NCBI GenBank assembly: GCA_964627305.1
Contig: CAZVHP010000003.1
Span: 248,001 to 312,000 of the forward strand
Length of the DNA stretch: 64,000 bases
Direction of reading: 5' to 3'
DNA from: WJKG01 sp964627305
GTDB taxonomy: Bacteria; Zixibacteria; MSB-5A5; GN15; FEB-12
The position numbers and the translations under genes are program-made. Under the pieces are notes generated by a model, which was given only the letters and a program-made list of their open reading frames with translations, was not told the DNA's origin and made no database searches. Each line of letters starts with the position of its first letter. Position 1 is the first letter of the stretch. Of this stretch, positions 1 to 8,893 are shown one piece after another.

Positions 1-2
1 TG

Positions 3-656
3 AATGTCGGTGTTCTGTTTGTTTTCGCGATTACCTCTATGGGAATTTATGGCATCGTGCTGGCCGGCTGGTCGTCCGGATCGAAGTATTCGCTGATGGG
101 CAGCATTCGCTCCTCGGCGCAGATGATCTCCTATGAGGTGGCCTACGGATTGAGCATCGTGGGCGTATTGCTGATCGCCAACACCCTGTCGTTGCGCGAA
201 TTGATCGCACAGCAAAGCTCCATTTTCGACTGGTTCATTTTTCAGCAGCCGGTCGGGTTCTTGCTGTATCTGACTTGCGCCATTGCTGAAACAAACCGGG
301 CGCCGTTTGATCTGGCGGAGGCCGAGTCGGAGCTGGTGGCCGGCTATCACACGGAGTATTCCTCGATGCGTTTTTCGATGTTCTTCATCGGTGAATACGC
401 CAACATGCTTGCGGTCTCGGCGGTTGGGGCGGTGTTCTTCCTGGGCGGGTGGCAGGGTCCGTTTACGGAATCGGTACCGATTCTGTCATTTGTCTGGTTT
501 TTCCTGAAGGTGTTCGCGTTCATGTTCTTCTATATCTGGTTGCGGGCAACATTCCCGCGGTTCCGGTATGACCAGTTGATGAATTTCGGATGGAAGGTTC
601 TTTTGCCACTGGCTGTCGTGAACACGGTTGTCACGGCGTTCTTTGTGGTAGTATAG
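3..656 (+). CDS. nuoH: NADH-quinone oxidoreductase subunit H (5' end outside window)
   Basis: Membrane subunit of complex I that lines the quinone chamber next to the NuoB/D/I hydrophilic arm. The reading frame is open from the window edge, so the N-terminal third is missing. The visible part has the hallmark stretches GWSSGSKYSLMGSIRSSAQM, the cytoplasmic loop AETNRAPFDLAEAESELV with its acidic residues, and GYHTEYSSM, followed by three hydrophobic segments. About 217 residues remain of the usual 320-350. It is the first gene of a + strand run continuing into nuoI after 48 bases, so nuoA-G presumably lie upstream. Identification is very secure; only the truncation by the window is notable. 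Confidence 0.97.
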   Translation, partial: NVGVLFVFAITSMGIYGIVLAGWSSGSKYSLMGSIRSSAQMISYEVAYGLSIVGVLLIANTLSLRELIAQQSSIFDWFIFQQPVGFLLYLTCAIAETNRAPFDLAEAESELVAGYHTEYSSMRFSMFFIGEYANMLAVSAVGAVFFLGGWQGPFTESVPILSFVWFFLKVFAFMFFYIWLRATFPRFRYDQLMNFGWKVLLPLAVVNTVVTAFFVVV

Positions 657-704
657 ATGTGGATAGTTGCGAGCAACAACTGAGGAAATCGAGGTAGGGT
701 AGCG

Positions 705-1211
705 ATGAAAGACATCATGAAATCACTGGGCAACGTGTTCATTAAGATGCCCCAGGGATTCTTCGTGACGCTGAAGCACGTGTTCAAGAAGCCGGTCACG
801 CTCGACTACCCGCGTCAGAAGAAGCCTATGACACCGCGGTATCGAGGGCGCCACTATCTCGAGCGCTACGATGATGGCACCGAGCGCTGTGTGTGCTGTG
901 GCCTGTGCGCCGCCGCGTGTCCCGCGGATGCAATCTACATGGAGCCGGAAGAGACCGAGAAGGGCGAACGCAAGGCGCGTGTCTATGAGATCAACCTGCT
1001 GCGGTGTATCTTCTGCGGCTTCTGCGAGGAGGCTTGTCCCGAGGAGGCGATCTTCCTGGGACAGGACTACGAGTTTTCGAGCGATAACAGGAATAATTTC
1101 ATCTGGACCAAGCAGGACATGCTGGTGCCACATCCGCGCAAGGACAACCCCTTCAAACGGATGTATCGACGGGTGAGAAAAGTGTACGGAGTTCCGGACA
1201 AGACCAGATGA
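705..1211 (+). CDS. nuoI: NADH-quinone oxidoreductase subunit I, 2x[4Fe-4S] ferredoxin-like
   Basis: Peripheral-arm subunit carrying clusters N6a and N6b that pass electrons to N2 near the quinone site. Two canonical CxxCxxCxxxCP motifs are present, CVCCGLCAAACP near residue 65 and CIFCGFCEEACP near residue 104. At 168 residues it has normal length. The start at 705 is preceded by a GAGGTAGGG-type ribosome binding site; an in-frame ATG four codons later is an alternative. Its TGA overlaps the nuoJ start in an ATGA arrangement, which implies translational coupling. Confidence 0.97.
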   Translation: MKDIMKSLGNVFIKMPQGFFVTLKHVFKKPVTLDYPRQKKPMTPRYRGRHYLERYDDGTERCVCCGLCAAACPADAIYMEPEETEKGERKARVYEINLLRCIFCGFCEEACPEEAIFLGQDYEFSSDNRNNFIWTKQDMLVPHPRKDNPFKRMYRRVRKVYGVPDKTR

Positions 1212-1801
1212 CACTGGATGCTGCCATATTCTTCATCTCGGCGGTTGTAGCCGTCTTTGGTGCGACCATGATGATCACCGTGCGCAACCCGGTTGCCTCG
1301 GTGCTGTATCTGCTGGTGTCTTTTGCGGCGCAGGCGGTGCTGTTCATCCAGCTCGGGGCGCTGTTTCTGGGTATGGTGCTGATCATTGTGTATGTCGGCG
1401 CTATTCTGGTGTTGTTCCTTTTTGTGGTGATGCTGCTCAACCTTCGCGGCGGCGAGGACCTTGGCCAACCATCTCCCCCCATCAGTCGGTTCAGCAAGTT
1501 TCTGATTGCGGCTTTGTTGCTGATGGAAATGGTGTTTGTGATCCGCGGTTCAACCGGAGCGACCGACCGGGCCGTGACAGGTATGATGGGGCCGGTGGTC
1601 GACACGTTCGGCTCGGTCGAGCAGGTTGGTATGCTGCTGTTCACAACTTATATGTATCCCTTCGAGCTGACCGGAGTGTTGTTGCTGGTTGCCATTGTCG
1701 GTGCGGTAGTTATAGCCAAGCGTGAAGCTGATCACGAGGCTGCGCAGAGGGCGCAGGCTATCTCGGAGCAGGGCGATTCATCGAATAAGGAAGTGAGTTA
1801 G
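1208..1801 (+). CDS. nuoJ: NADH-quinone oxidoreductase subunit J
   Basis: Membrane subunit of complex I with five predicted helices. The first 80 residues contain the family pattern of a short helix, the RNPVASVLYLLVSF turn and YVGAILVLFLFVVML, the segment with the pi-bulge helix that moves during coupling. Length 197 is within the family range; the C-terminal tail after the last helix is hydrophilic. The start overlaps nuoI by four bases and nuoK begins one base after the stop, so expression is tightly coupled. Confidence 0.96.
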   Translation: MTLDAAIFFISAVVAVFGATMMITVRNPVASVLYLLVSFAAQAVLFIQLGALFLGMVLIIVYVGAILVLFLFVVMLLNLRGGEDLGQPSPPISRFSKFLIAALLLMEMVFVIRGSTGATDRAVTGMMGPVVDTFGSVEQVGMLLFTTYMYPFELTGVLLLVAIVGAVVIAKREADHEAAQRAQAISEQGDSSNKEVS

Positions 1802-1802
1802 G

Positions 1803-2102
1803 ATGCCGGTAAGTGCGTTTCTGGTGCTGGCCGGTGTGCTGTTTGCCATCGGCACTGTGGGAGTCTTGATCTCGCGAAACATCATTGTGCTGTTCATGTG
1901 CGTGGAGTTGATGCTCAATTCGGCTAACCTGGCGCTGATTGCCTTTTCGCGGGCGCTGAATGTGGTCGATGGTCACGCATTCGTGTTTTTGGTGCTGACA
2001 GTTGCGGCAGCCGAAGTTGCGGTTGGTCTGGCGATGGTGATTACGATCTTCCGCAACCGTGAGACAATAAACATCGACCGTATCAGCATTTTGAAGTGGT
2101 AG
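1803..2102 (+). CDS. nuoK: NADH-quinone oxidoreductase subunit K
   Basis: Small three-helix antiporter-like membrane subunit. At 99 residues it matches the usual 100. The two conserved intramembrane glutamates of the family are visible, in FMCVELMLNSANL (helix 2) and AAAEVAVGLAMVI (helix 3); these belong to the central hydrophilic axis that carries the coupling signal. It lies one base after nuoJ and twelve before nuoL. Confidence 0.97.
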   Translation: MPVSAFLVLAGVLFAIGTVGVLISRNIIVLFMCVELMLNSANLALIAFSRALNVVDGHAFVFLVLTVAAAEVAVGLAMVITIFRNRETINIDRISILKW

Positions 2103-2114
2103 GAAACTGAGCGT

Positions 2115-4052
2115 ATGGCTGAATACATCTATCTGGTTCCGCTGTTTCCCCTGATCGGGTTTCTGATCAACGGGTTACTGCTGGGTCGCCTGCCGCGAGC
2201 CGCCGTGAACTTGATTGCCTGCGCCTCCGTGGGACTGTCGTTTGTCGTTGCGGTCATGCTGTTTATCGACCTGCGCTCTCTGCCTGAGGGCCAGCGCGTG
2301 CTGGAGCAGGTGCTGTTCATCTGGATACCCTCCGGGTCGCTGCAGGTCAATATTGGATTCCTGTTGGATCCACTGTCAGCGGTCATGATATTGGTGGTGA
2401 CCGGGGTTGGTTTCCTTATTCATATTTACTCGACCGGGTACATGAGTCACGATCCGTGTTTCGGACGCTATTTCACGTACCTGAACCTGTTTACATTCTC
2501 CATGCTGGTGCTGGTACTGGCCGACAGCTTCCCGTTCATGTTCGTGGGCTGGGAAGGAGTCGGGCTATGCTCCTATTTGCTGATTGGTTTCTGGTTCGAG
2601 AAACGGTCGGCGTCCGATGCCGGCAAGAAGGCGTTTATTGTCAATCGTATCGGCGATGCCGGTTTCCTTCTGGGTATGTTCATCATTTTCTGGCAGGTTG
2701 GCTCGCTGCAGTTTAGCGAGGTGATGGCCAGCGCTCCGTATGTGTTTGAGGCCGGCGGGGCGCTGATCACAACTGCCTGTGTGCTGCTGTTTGTCGGTGC
2801 CACCGGCAAGTCGGCGCAGATCCCGCTGTACGTGTGGTTGCCCGATGCTATGGAAGGTCCGACCCCTGTTTCCGCGCTCATCCATGCTGCCACGATGGTC
2901 ACTGCAGGTGTGTATATGCTGGCACGATCCAGCGCGCTGTATGTGATGGCCCCCGATGCCCTGGCGGTGGTGGCGATAGTCGGTGCCGCCACAGCGCTGT
3001 TTGCAGCAACTATCGGCACGGCGCAAAACGATATCAAGCGCGTGCTGGCGTACTCGACCGTCAGTCAGCTTGGCTACATGTTCCTCGCCTGTGGTGTGGC
3101 CGCCTTCGCCGCCGGCATCTTCCACTTGATGACGCACGCTTTTTTCAAAGCACTCCTGTTCCTGGCGGCCGGATCGGTTATTCACGGAATGTCGAGTATT
3201 CAGGACATGCGCCAGATGGGCGGACTGAAGAAGTACATGCCGATCACGTTCATTACCATGCTGCTGGCAACACTGGCGATTGCCGGTATTCCCGGTTTCT
3301 CCGGGTTCTTTTCCAAGGATGAGATTCTGTGGAAGGCGTTCTCGTCGTCGCATGGGCATCTGGTGCTCTGGATTATCGGGCTTATCACTGCCGGTTTGAC
3401 GGCCTTCTATATGTTCCGCCTGATATACATGACGTTCTATGGCAAGGAACGGATGAGCGGCGAAGTCAAACATCACCTGCACGAGTCGCCATATTCGATG
3501 ACGGTGCCGTTGATTGTCCTGGCAGTGCTGTCTGTTGCCGGTGGTTGGGTCGGCATCCCGCACGTCTTCGGCGTGACAAACCACTTCGAGCACTGGCTGG
3601 AGCCGATTATCGCGGGGCCGCATCACGAGGCCGCCTCGCATGCCCTGGCGGCGGCAGGTTCCAGCGCCGCGACCGAATTTCTGTTGATGGGCCTGACCGT
3701 GGTGCTGGTCTTGTTCGCCATATTCGGCGCCTACATGCTGTATCGGAAGCGGCCGGAGTTGTCGACCTCTCTGGCGCAGAGATTCTCCGGGCTGCAGACC
3801 CTGCTCGTGAACAAGTACTATGTCGATGAGATCTACGGTGCGGTCGTTGTCCGCCCGCTGGTTTCCGGTTCGGTGTTCTTGTGGAAGATCGTCGATGTGC
3901 TCATTATTGATGGGCTCATCAACGGTTTCGCCACGATCTATGCCGATATCTCCCAGTTGGTGCGTCGGGCGCAAACGGGACGCATTCGTTCGTACGCGAC
4001 CGTGTTTGTGCTGGGCGTGGTGGCCCTGGTCGGTTACTTCCTGTATTGGTAG
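2115..4052 (+). CDS. nuoL: NADH-quinone oxidoreductase subunit L
   Basis: Distal proton-pumping antiporter-like subunit with the long lateral helix. The 645-residue product has the proton-antiporter core: MFVGWEGVGLCSYLLIGFW with the conserved Glu, ATGKSAQIPLYVWLPDAMEG with the Lys, and LIHAATMVTAGVYMLAR followed by a helix with KRVLAYSTVSQLG. The C-terminal third carries the amphipathic lateral helix and the last membrane anchor. Normal length and no missing key residue. A 574-residue frame on the opposite strand is a coding shadow. Confidence 0.97.
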   Translation: MAEYIYLVPLFPLIGFLINGLLLGRLPRAAVNLIACASVGLSFVVAVMLFIDLRSLPEGQRVLEQVLFIWIPSGSLQVNIGFLLDPLSAVMILVVTGVGFLIHIYSTGYMSHDPCFGRYFTYLNLFTFSMLVLVLADSFPFMFVGWEGVGLCSYLLIGFWFEKRSASDAGKKAFIVNRIGDAGFLLGMFIIFWQVGSLQFSEVMASAPYVFEAGGALITTACVLLFVGATGKSAQIPLYVWLPDAMEGPTPVSALIHAATMVTAGVYMLARSSALYVMAPDALAVVAIVGAATALFAATIGTAQNDIKRVLAYSTVSQLGYMFLACGVAAFAAGIFHLMTHAFFKALLFLAAGSVIHGMSSIQDMRQMGGLKKYMPITFITMLLATLAIAGIPGFSGFFSKDEILWKAFSSSHGHLVLWIIGLITAGLTAFYMFRLIYMTFYGKERMSGEVKHHLHESPYSMTVPLIVLAVLSVAGGWVGIPHVFGVTNHFEHWLEPIIAGPHHEAASHALAAAGSSAATEFLLMGLTVVLVLFAIFGAYMLYRKRPELSTSLAQRFSGLQTLLVNKYYVDEIYGAVVVRPLVSGSVFLWKIVDVLIIDGLINGFATIYADISQLVRRAQTGRIRSYATVFVLGVVALVGYFLYW

Positions 4053-4058
4053 AAGAAG

Positions 4059-5660
4059 ATGATTGGTGATATTTTGACATACCTGACCTTTTTCCCGGTG
4101 CTGGGAGTGGTGCTGTTGTTGCTGGTGCCGAAGGAGCGCCATGATTCCATCAAGTCGCTGAGCCTCATCATTGCCTTCGTGACCATGCTCATATCCTTCC
4201 TTGTGTATGCCCTGTTCGATCCGCTTGCCTCGGGGATGCAATTCGAAGTGAATGTTCCCTGGGTCAACAGCTTCGGCATCCACTACCATCTGGGTATTGA
4301 CGGTATCTCGTTGCTGCTGATCGTACTGACGACCGTGCTGACGGTGCTGGCGATCCTCAGCTCGTGGAGCTCCATCAGGACCGGTGTCAAGGGGTTCTAC
4401 ATCAGTTTGCTGCTGCTGACTACGGGCATGATCGGTGTGTTTGTGTCGATGGACCTGTTCTTGTTCTATGTGTTCTGGGAAGTGATGTTGATTCCCATGT
4501 ATTTCCTGATCGGTGTCTGGGGTGGCCCGCGCCGGGTGTATGCGGCTATCAAGTTTGTTTTGTTCACGATGTTCGGCTCGCTGCTGATGCTGGTCGCCAT
4601 TTTGTATCTGGTCTTCAAGTATCAGGCTGTAGCCGGTGTGTACTCATTCGACATTCCGGCACTGATCTCAATGCCGCTCACTTTCACTGAGCAGGCCTGG
4701 CTCTTTGCGGCGTTTGCGCTGGCCTTCGCCATCAAGGTGCCGCTGTGGCCGCTGCACACCTGGTTGCCCGATGCTCACGTGGAGGCACCGACGGCCGGTT
4801 CGGTGATCCTGGCCGGTGTGCTTCTGAAGATGGGTTCCTACGGTTTCATCCGTATCTGTCTGCCCATGTTCCCGGATGCAACCGTCGCCTTCCTGCCGTA
4901 CATCTGTGTGCTCAGTTTGATCGCGATCATCTACGGTGCGCTGGTGGCGATGGTACAGAAGGACGTGAAGAGTTTGGTGGCGTTTTCCTCGGTGTCACAT
5001 ATGGGGTTTGTGATGCTGGGGATGTTTGCCCTGAACCTGCAGGGGCTGGAGGGTTCGGTGATGCAGATGATCAACCACGGGGTATCGACGGGAGCGCTAT
5101 TCCTTTTGGTCGGGATGCTCTATGAACGGCGGCACACTCGGCTGATATCGGAGTTTGGCGGCGTCGCCAAAGTTATGCCCGCCTTCGCGGCCTATTTCAT
5201 GATCGTTACGCTCTCATCGATAGGGTTGCCGTTTACGAACGGGTTTGTCGGTGAGTTTCTCATATTGCTGGGTGTTTTCAAACTCAACACGTGGTACGGC
5301 GTTATCGCCGTTACGGGCGTGATCCTTTCAGCGTGTTATATGTTATGGATGTATCAGCGCGTCATGTTCGGCAAGGTGACCAATCCGGAGAACGCGAAGC
5401 TGACAGATCTGAATGCGCGTGAGCGCCTTATCATGATCCCGTTGGTTGTTCTGATTTTCTGGATCGGGGTGTACCCCAAGCCGTTCTTTGACCGTATCGA
5501 GCCGGCCGTCAAGGACGTGCTGGAGCAGGTCAGCCGGGCGAAGTCTGTTCAACTTGATCCGGTGACCTATGAGTTGACGCGTGTCGAGAGCACGAGCTCG
5601 ACGAGCGCGACGACAACTGTAACATTTGCACCAGAGCAGGAGGAAACAACCCATGAGTGA
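4059..5660 (+). CDS. nuoM: NADH-quinone oxidoreductase subunit M
   Basis: Second large antiporter-like proton channel of complex I. Key elements are FYVFWEVMLIPMYFLIG with the membrane Glu, AFAIKVPLWPLHTWLPDAHV with the Lys, and VKSLVAFSSVSHMGFV. The 533-residue protein is somewhat longer than the typical 490-510 because of a hydrophilic Ser/Thr/Glu-rich C-terminal tail of about 35 residues. The last codons overlap the start and ribosome binding site of the downstream small redox gene by eight bases. Confidence 0.97.
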   Translation: MIGDILTYLTFFPVLGVVLLLLVPKERHDSIKSLSLIIAFVTMLISFLVYALFDPLASGMQFEVNVPWVNSFGIHYHLGIDGISLLLIVLTTVLTVLAILSSWSSIRTGVKGFYISLLLLTTGMIGVFVSMDLFLFYVFWEVMLIPMYFLIGVWGGPRRVYAAIKFVLFTMFGSLLMLVAILYLVFKYQAVAGVYSFDIPALISMPLTFTEQAWLFAAFALAFAIKVPLWPLHTWLPDAHVEAPTAGSVILAGVLLKMGSYGFIRICLPMFPDATVAFLPYICVLSLIAIIYGALVAMVQKDVKSLVAFSSVSHMGFVMLGMFALNLQGLEGSVMQMINHGVSTGALFLLVGMLYERRHTRLISEFGGVAKVMPAFAAYFMIVTLSSIGLPFTNGFVGEFLILLGVFKLNTWYGVIAVTGVILSACYMLWMYQRVMFGKVTNPENAKLTDLNARERLIMIPLVVLIFWIGVYPKPFFDRIEPAVKDVLEQVSRAKSVQLDPVTYELTRVESTSSTSATTTVTFAPEQEETTHE

Positions 5661-5874
5661 AGTGACAATCTATGTAAAGGATGGCTGTCCCTACTGCGCA
5701 GCGGCCATGAAGCACTACACGGATAACGGAATCGAGTTCAGGGAAGTGAACATTCACCAGGTCTCCGGCGCGAAGGAGAAGCTCCTTGAGCTGTCGAAAG
5801 GACAGCGGATTGTGCCGGTGATTGTGGAGAACGGCGAGGTCAGGCTCGGTTTCGGAGGTGGATGAGGTTTTTAG
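5653..5874 (+). CDS. Glutaredoxin-like UXX-star selenoprotein (in-frame TGA = Sec at codon 71)
   Basis: The frame encodes a thioredoxin-fold mini-glutaredoxin with a CPYC redox motif at residues 12-15, a cis-Pro region near RIVPVIV and a Gly-rich end LGFGGG. The TGA at 5863-5865 is followed by only GGT TTT and then TAG, so readthrough gives a 73-residue protein ending Gly-Gly-Gly-Sec-Gly-Phe, the Sec-x-x-stop ending that, as I recall, gives the UXX-star family its name. A hairpin with a GGTC loop follows immediately (see 5878-5893). The start is chosen at 5653 because AGGAGG lies about eight bases upstream, inside nuoM; an upstream ATG at 5626 is less likely. Gene finders will stop at the TGA and give 70 residues. 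Placement between nuoM and nuoN suggests a redox role linked to complex I, but this is inference. If the genome lacks selABCD, the product would simply end at the TGA. Confidence 0.8.
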
Positions 5875-5877
5875 ACA

Positions 5878-5893
5878 GGCGGCGGTCGTCGCC
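5878..5893 (+). promoter_or_regulatory. Putative bacterial SECIS hairpin
   Basis: GGCGGC (5878-5883) pairs with GTCGCC (5888-5893), including one G-U pair, closing a GGTC tetraloop. The loop begins 18 bases after the TGA. From memory of E. coli fdhF, the SelB-recognised GGUC loop lies at the same distance from its UGA. The hairpin is mostly in the untranslated region after the TAG stop, so its conservation cannot be explained by the protein sequence. Confidence 0.65.
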
Positions 5894-5932
5894 ACAGGCA
5901 ACTGAATAGACAACGGGCAGGAATGAAGCTGA

Positions 5933-7381
5933 ATGATAGATGAAGCAGTAGCATCGATAGACTTAGGACTGATCGGCCCCGAACTGGCGCTTCTGATAAC
6001 ATCGTTTGTTATCCTGCTGTTCGCGTTTGCCCGCTCCATGCAGCGAGGCGCGGCGGCGATAGCGTTTGCGGGGTTGGTGGTAGCGTTGGTGCTGTCGATT
6101 AACCAGTGGGGACATCAGGCCTCGGGGTTTTTCGGCATGGTCACGTGCGACAAGTACGGTGCCATGTTCAAGATCATTTTCTGCGTCTCCTCACTTCTGG
6201 CGCTGCTCCTGGCGGTGCGGTATTTCTCTCAGCGGGGGATTAATCGTCCGGAGTTCTATGCCCTGCTGTTGATCTCGACCATGGGGATGATGGTGATGGC
6301 CAACACCTCCGATCTGGTGGTGATGTTCCTTGGTCTGGAGATAATGTCGGTACCGCTGTATGTCATGGCGGGGTTCGCCCGCCGGTCGCTGGAATCGAAC
6401 GAGGCCGGTATCAAGTACTTCCTGATGGGAGCCTTCGCCAGCGGTTTTCTGCTGATGGGCATTGCGTTTGTATTTGGCGCCTCGGGCACTACTGATCTGC
6501 GTCGGTTGGTCACCGATTTCAATTTCATCGTGAGCAATTTCAACCTGTTCCTCTCGCTGGGAGGAGCGCTGGTGCTGGTCGGGTTTGGCTTCAAGGTTGC
6601 CGCCGTGCCCTTCCATTCATGGGTGCCTGACGTCTATCAGGGTGCGCCGACGCCGGTGACGGCCTTCTTCTCGGTGGGACCGAAGGCGGCCGGGTTTGCG
6701 GTGCTGTTTCGGATATTCACGTTCGGATTCGGTGATTTGGAGGTGCTGGCCAGCCTCTTCTGGATTCTGGCGGTGCTCACTATGACAGTCGGCAATGTGC
6801 TGGCGCTCAGGCAGGACAATATCAAGCGCATGCTGGCGTATTCGTCCATTGCCCACGCCGGCTACATAATGGTGGCACTGGCGGTGGGCACTCAGACAGC
6901 GGTCTCTGCGGCCGTGTTCTATCTGGTTGCTTACGTGATGTTCAATACCGGAGCGTTCGCCATTTTGACGCTGCTTGAGACACGAGCAGGCAGCAAATCC
7001 AATTTCTCTGAGCTGGCCGGGTTAGCCAAAGCGAACCCATATTTGTCGGCAGTGCTGGCGCTGTTCATGTTCGCTCTGTCGGGCTTTCCGCCCACTGTCG
7101 GTTTCTTTGGCAAGTTCTATCTGTTCTCGGCAGCTGTGAACTCCGGGTTCATCTGGCTGGCGATAATCGGCGTCATGAACTCGTTTCTGTCGGTGTACTA
7201 TTATCTTCGTGTAGTCAAGGTGTCCTACTTCGATGCGCCCGATGGTGCCTGGACGCCGGTGCCGTTCTCGACCGCGATACTTGTGGTTCTGTTCGTGACG
7301 GCTGTCGGCACGCTGGGGCTGGGGTTCTTCCCCGGGGAGTTGCTCAAGCTCTCGCAGATGTCGCTGATCGCGTTTCTGTAA
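5933..7381 (+). CDS. nuoN: NADH-quinone oxidoreductase subunit N
   Basis: Third antiporter-like proton channel, the one nearest NuoK. The 482-residue product shows MFLGLEIMSVPLYVM with the membrane Glu, GFGFKVAAVPFHSWVPDVYQG with the Lys, and NIKRMLAYSSIAHAGYIMVA. Normal length and hydrophobicity for NuoN. It starts 58 bases after the selenoprotein stop and ends the operon; a GC-rich hairpin follows at 7420-7440. Confidence 0.97.
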   Translation: MIDEAVASIDLGLIGPELALLITSFVILLFAFARSMQRGAAAIAFAGLVVALVLSINQWGHQASGFFGMVTCDKYGAMFKIIFCVSSLLALLLAVRYFSQRGINRPEFYALLLISTMGMMVMANTSDLVVMFLGLEIMSVPLYVMAGFARRSLESNEAGIKYFLMGAFASGFLLMGIAFVFGASGTTDLRRLVTDFNFIVSNFNLFLSLGGALVLVGFGFKVAAVPFHSWVPDVYQGAPTPVTAFFSVGPKAAGFAVLFRIFTFGFGDLEVLASLFWILAVLTMTVGNVLALRQDNIKRMLAYSSIAHAGYIMVALAVGTQTAVSAAVFYLVAYVMFNTGAFAILTLLETRAGSKSNFSELAGLAKANPYLSAVLALFMFALSGFPPTVGFFGKFYLFSAAVNSGFIWLAIIGVMNSFLSVYYYLRVVKVSYFDAPDGAWTPVPFSTAILVVLFVTAVGTLGLGFFPGELLKLSQMSLIAFL

Positions 7382-7419
7382 TCACTGCAGACCGTATTGA
7401 GTTTCTGCCAGATCTGCAA

Positions 7420-7440
7420 GGCCGGGTGTGACGCCCGGCC
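7420..7440. terminator. GC hairpin between convergent nuoN and purF
   Basis: A perfect seven-base-pair stem, GGCCGGG pairing with CCCGGCC around a seven-base loop, sits between two convergent genes. There is only a short T-containing run on the + side, so it is a weak or bidirectional terminator at best. Confidence 0.5.
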
Positions 7441-7489
7441 GTTTCAGTTCTGCTTTGGGTGAACATGCTGCGTTATCGGTGTGTCGTCC

Positions 7490-8893
7490 TCAGACCTGAC
7501 CGAGCCTGAGCTTGTTGCCGTTGATGTCGGGGACCCTCATGGCATACTTGCCGGAGAAGCAACTGGAGCAGAAGGTTGTGCGCGGCAGTGACGGCATCGA
7601 CAGCATGCCGTCGATTGACAGGTAGCGCAAGGAGTCCGCCCCAATGTATTCCTCGATCTCCCTGATCGACATGCGATTGGCAATAAGCTCCCGATGCGTG
7701 GGCATGTCGATGCCAAAAAAGCACGGGGAAATGATCGGCGGGGAAGAGACGCGGAAGTGCACCTCTTTGGCTCCGGCATCGCGAATGAGCTGTACCAGTT
7801 TTCGCGAGGTAGTGCCGCGAACGATGGAATCATCGACGACGACCACGCGGCGGTCTTCGAGCACCCCCTTGACGGGGTTGAACTTCAGCTTGACATCCAG
7901 ATCACGTATGTTCTGTTCCGGGTCGATGAAAGTGCGACCGACGTAGTGGTTACGGATCAGTCCGATCTCGAAGCGCAACCCTGACTCCTCGGCATAACCG
8001 AGTGTGGCCGTATTGGCGGAGTCGGGGATGCCGATGACGATATCGGCCTCAACGGGGTGCTCGCGCGCCAGCAGGCGGCCGAGGCGCCTGCGAATCTTGT
8101 CGACGTTCTCCCCGAAGACTTTCGAGTCCGGGCGGGAGAAGTAGATATATTCGAAGATGCAGAAGGCGTGCCTGGTCGGCTTGAGAGGATGCATGGAGTT
8201 CAGGCCCTTACCGTTGATCTCGAGCACCTCGCCCGGTTCAATATCGCGCACGTAGCGGGCCCCGATGATGTCAAAGGCACACGTCTCCGATGCCACCACC
8301 CAGGCGCGTCCCAGTCTGCCGAGGGCGAGCGGTCGAAAACCGTGGGGGTCGCGCGCTGCTATGATGGAATCCTCGGTCAGAAACAACAAAGAGAAGGCGC
8401 CCCTGACCCGGCGTAATGCCTCGCAGATGCGCTCCACGCGTGTCCGCTTCTTCGACAGAGCCGCCAGATGCAGGATGATCTCGGTATCGGATGTCGTCTG
8501 GAAGATGGACCCGCGCGAGTCGAGCTTCTGTCGCAGCTCGAACGAGTTGGTCAAATTTCCGTTGTGGACAATGGCGAGGTTGCGCGAACGGTTGGTGATA
8601 ATGAAGGGCTGGATATTGATGAGCGAGGAAGCGCCGGTGGTGCTGTATCGGTTGTGGCCGATTGCCACCTTGCCGGTCAGTTTGGCCAGGATCTCTTCCT
8701 GGGCGAAGACCTCACTGACCTGCCCCATGCCTTTGTGGAGGTGAATGACACCCTTGTCGCTGCTGACGATACCGGCTGATTCCTGTCCCCGATGTTGCAG
8801 CGAGTACAGCCCAAGGTAGGTAAGGCGAGCTGCCTGCGAATTGCCATAGATGCCAAAGACACCACACTTGTCGTGAATAGCCGGTTCCAGCAT
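7490..8893 (-). CDS. purF: Amidophosphoribosyltransferase
   Basis: First committed step of purine synthesis: glutamine plus PRPP to phosphoribosylamine. A nine-residue propeptide precedes the catalytic Cys10 (KCGVFGIYG), followed by an Ntn-type glutamine amidotransferase domain (QHRGQESAG, GHNRYSTTG) to about residue 230. The phosphoribosyltransferase domain has the PRPP loop VVVVDDSIVRGTT. The late CSSCFSG motif and an upstream Cys suggest the Fe-S-containing, propeptide-processed class known from Bacillus. Length 467 is typical. AAAGGAG lies nine bases before the ATG and a promoter is seen at 8936-8963. It stands alone, not in a pur operon. Confidence 0.97.
   Translation of the reverse strand: MLEPAIHDKCGVFGIYGNSQAARLTYLGLYSLQHRGQESAGIVSSDKGVIHLHKGMGQVSEVFAQEEILAKLTGKVAIGHNRYSTTGASSLINIQPFIITNRSRNLAIVHNGNLTNSFELRQKLDSRGSIFQTTSDTEIILHLAALSKKRTRVERICEALRRVRGAFSLLFLTEDSIIAARDPHGFRPLALGRLGRAWVVASETCAFDIIGARYVRDIEPGEVLEINGKGLNSMHPLKPTRHAFCIFEYIYFSRPDSKVFGENVDKIRRRLGRLLAREHPVEADIVIGIPDSANTATLGYAEESGLRFEIGLIRNHYVGRTFIDPEQNIRDLDVKLKFNPVKGVLEDRRVVVVDDSIVRGTTSRKLVQLIRDAGAKEVHFRVSSPPIISPCFFGIDMPTHRELIANRMSIREIEEYIGADSLRYLSIDGMLSMPSLPRTTFCSSCFSGKYAMRVPDINGNKLRLGQV

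Noticed and set aside
2565..4289. 574-codon open frame on the minus strand opposite nuoL
   Set aside because: It is entirely antisense to a well-supported nuoL/nuoM; its composition (His, Gln, Arg rich) is that of a shadow frame in GC-rich DNA.
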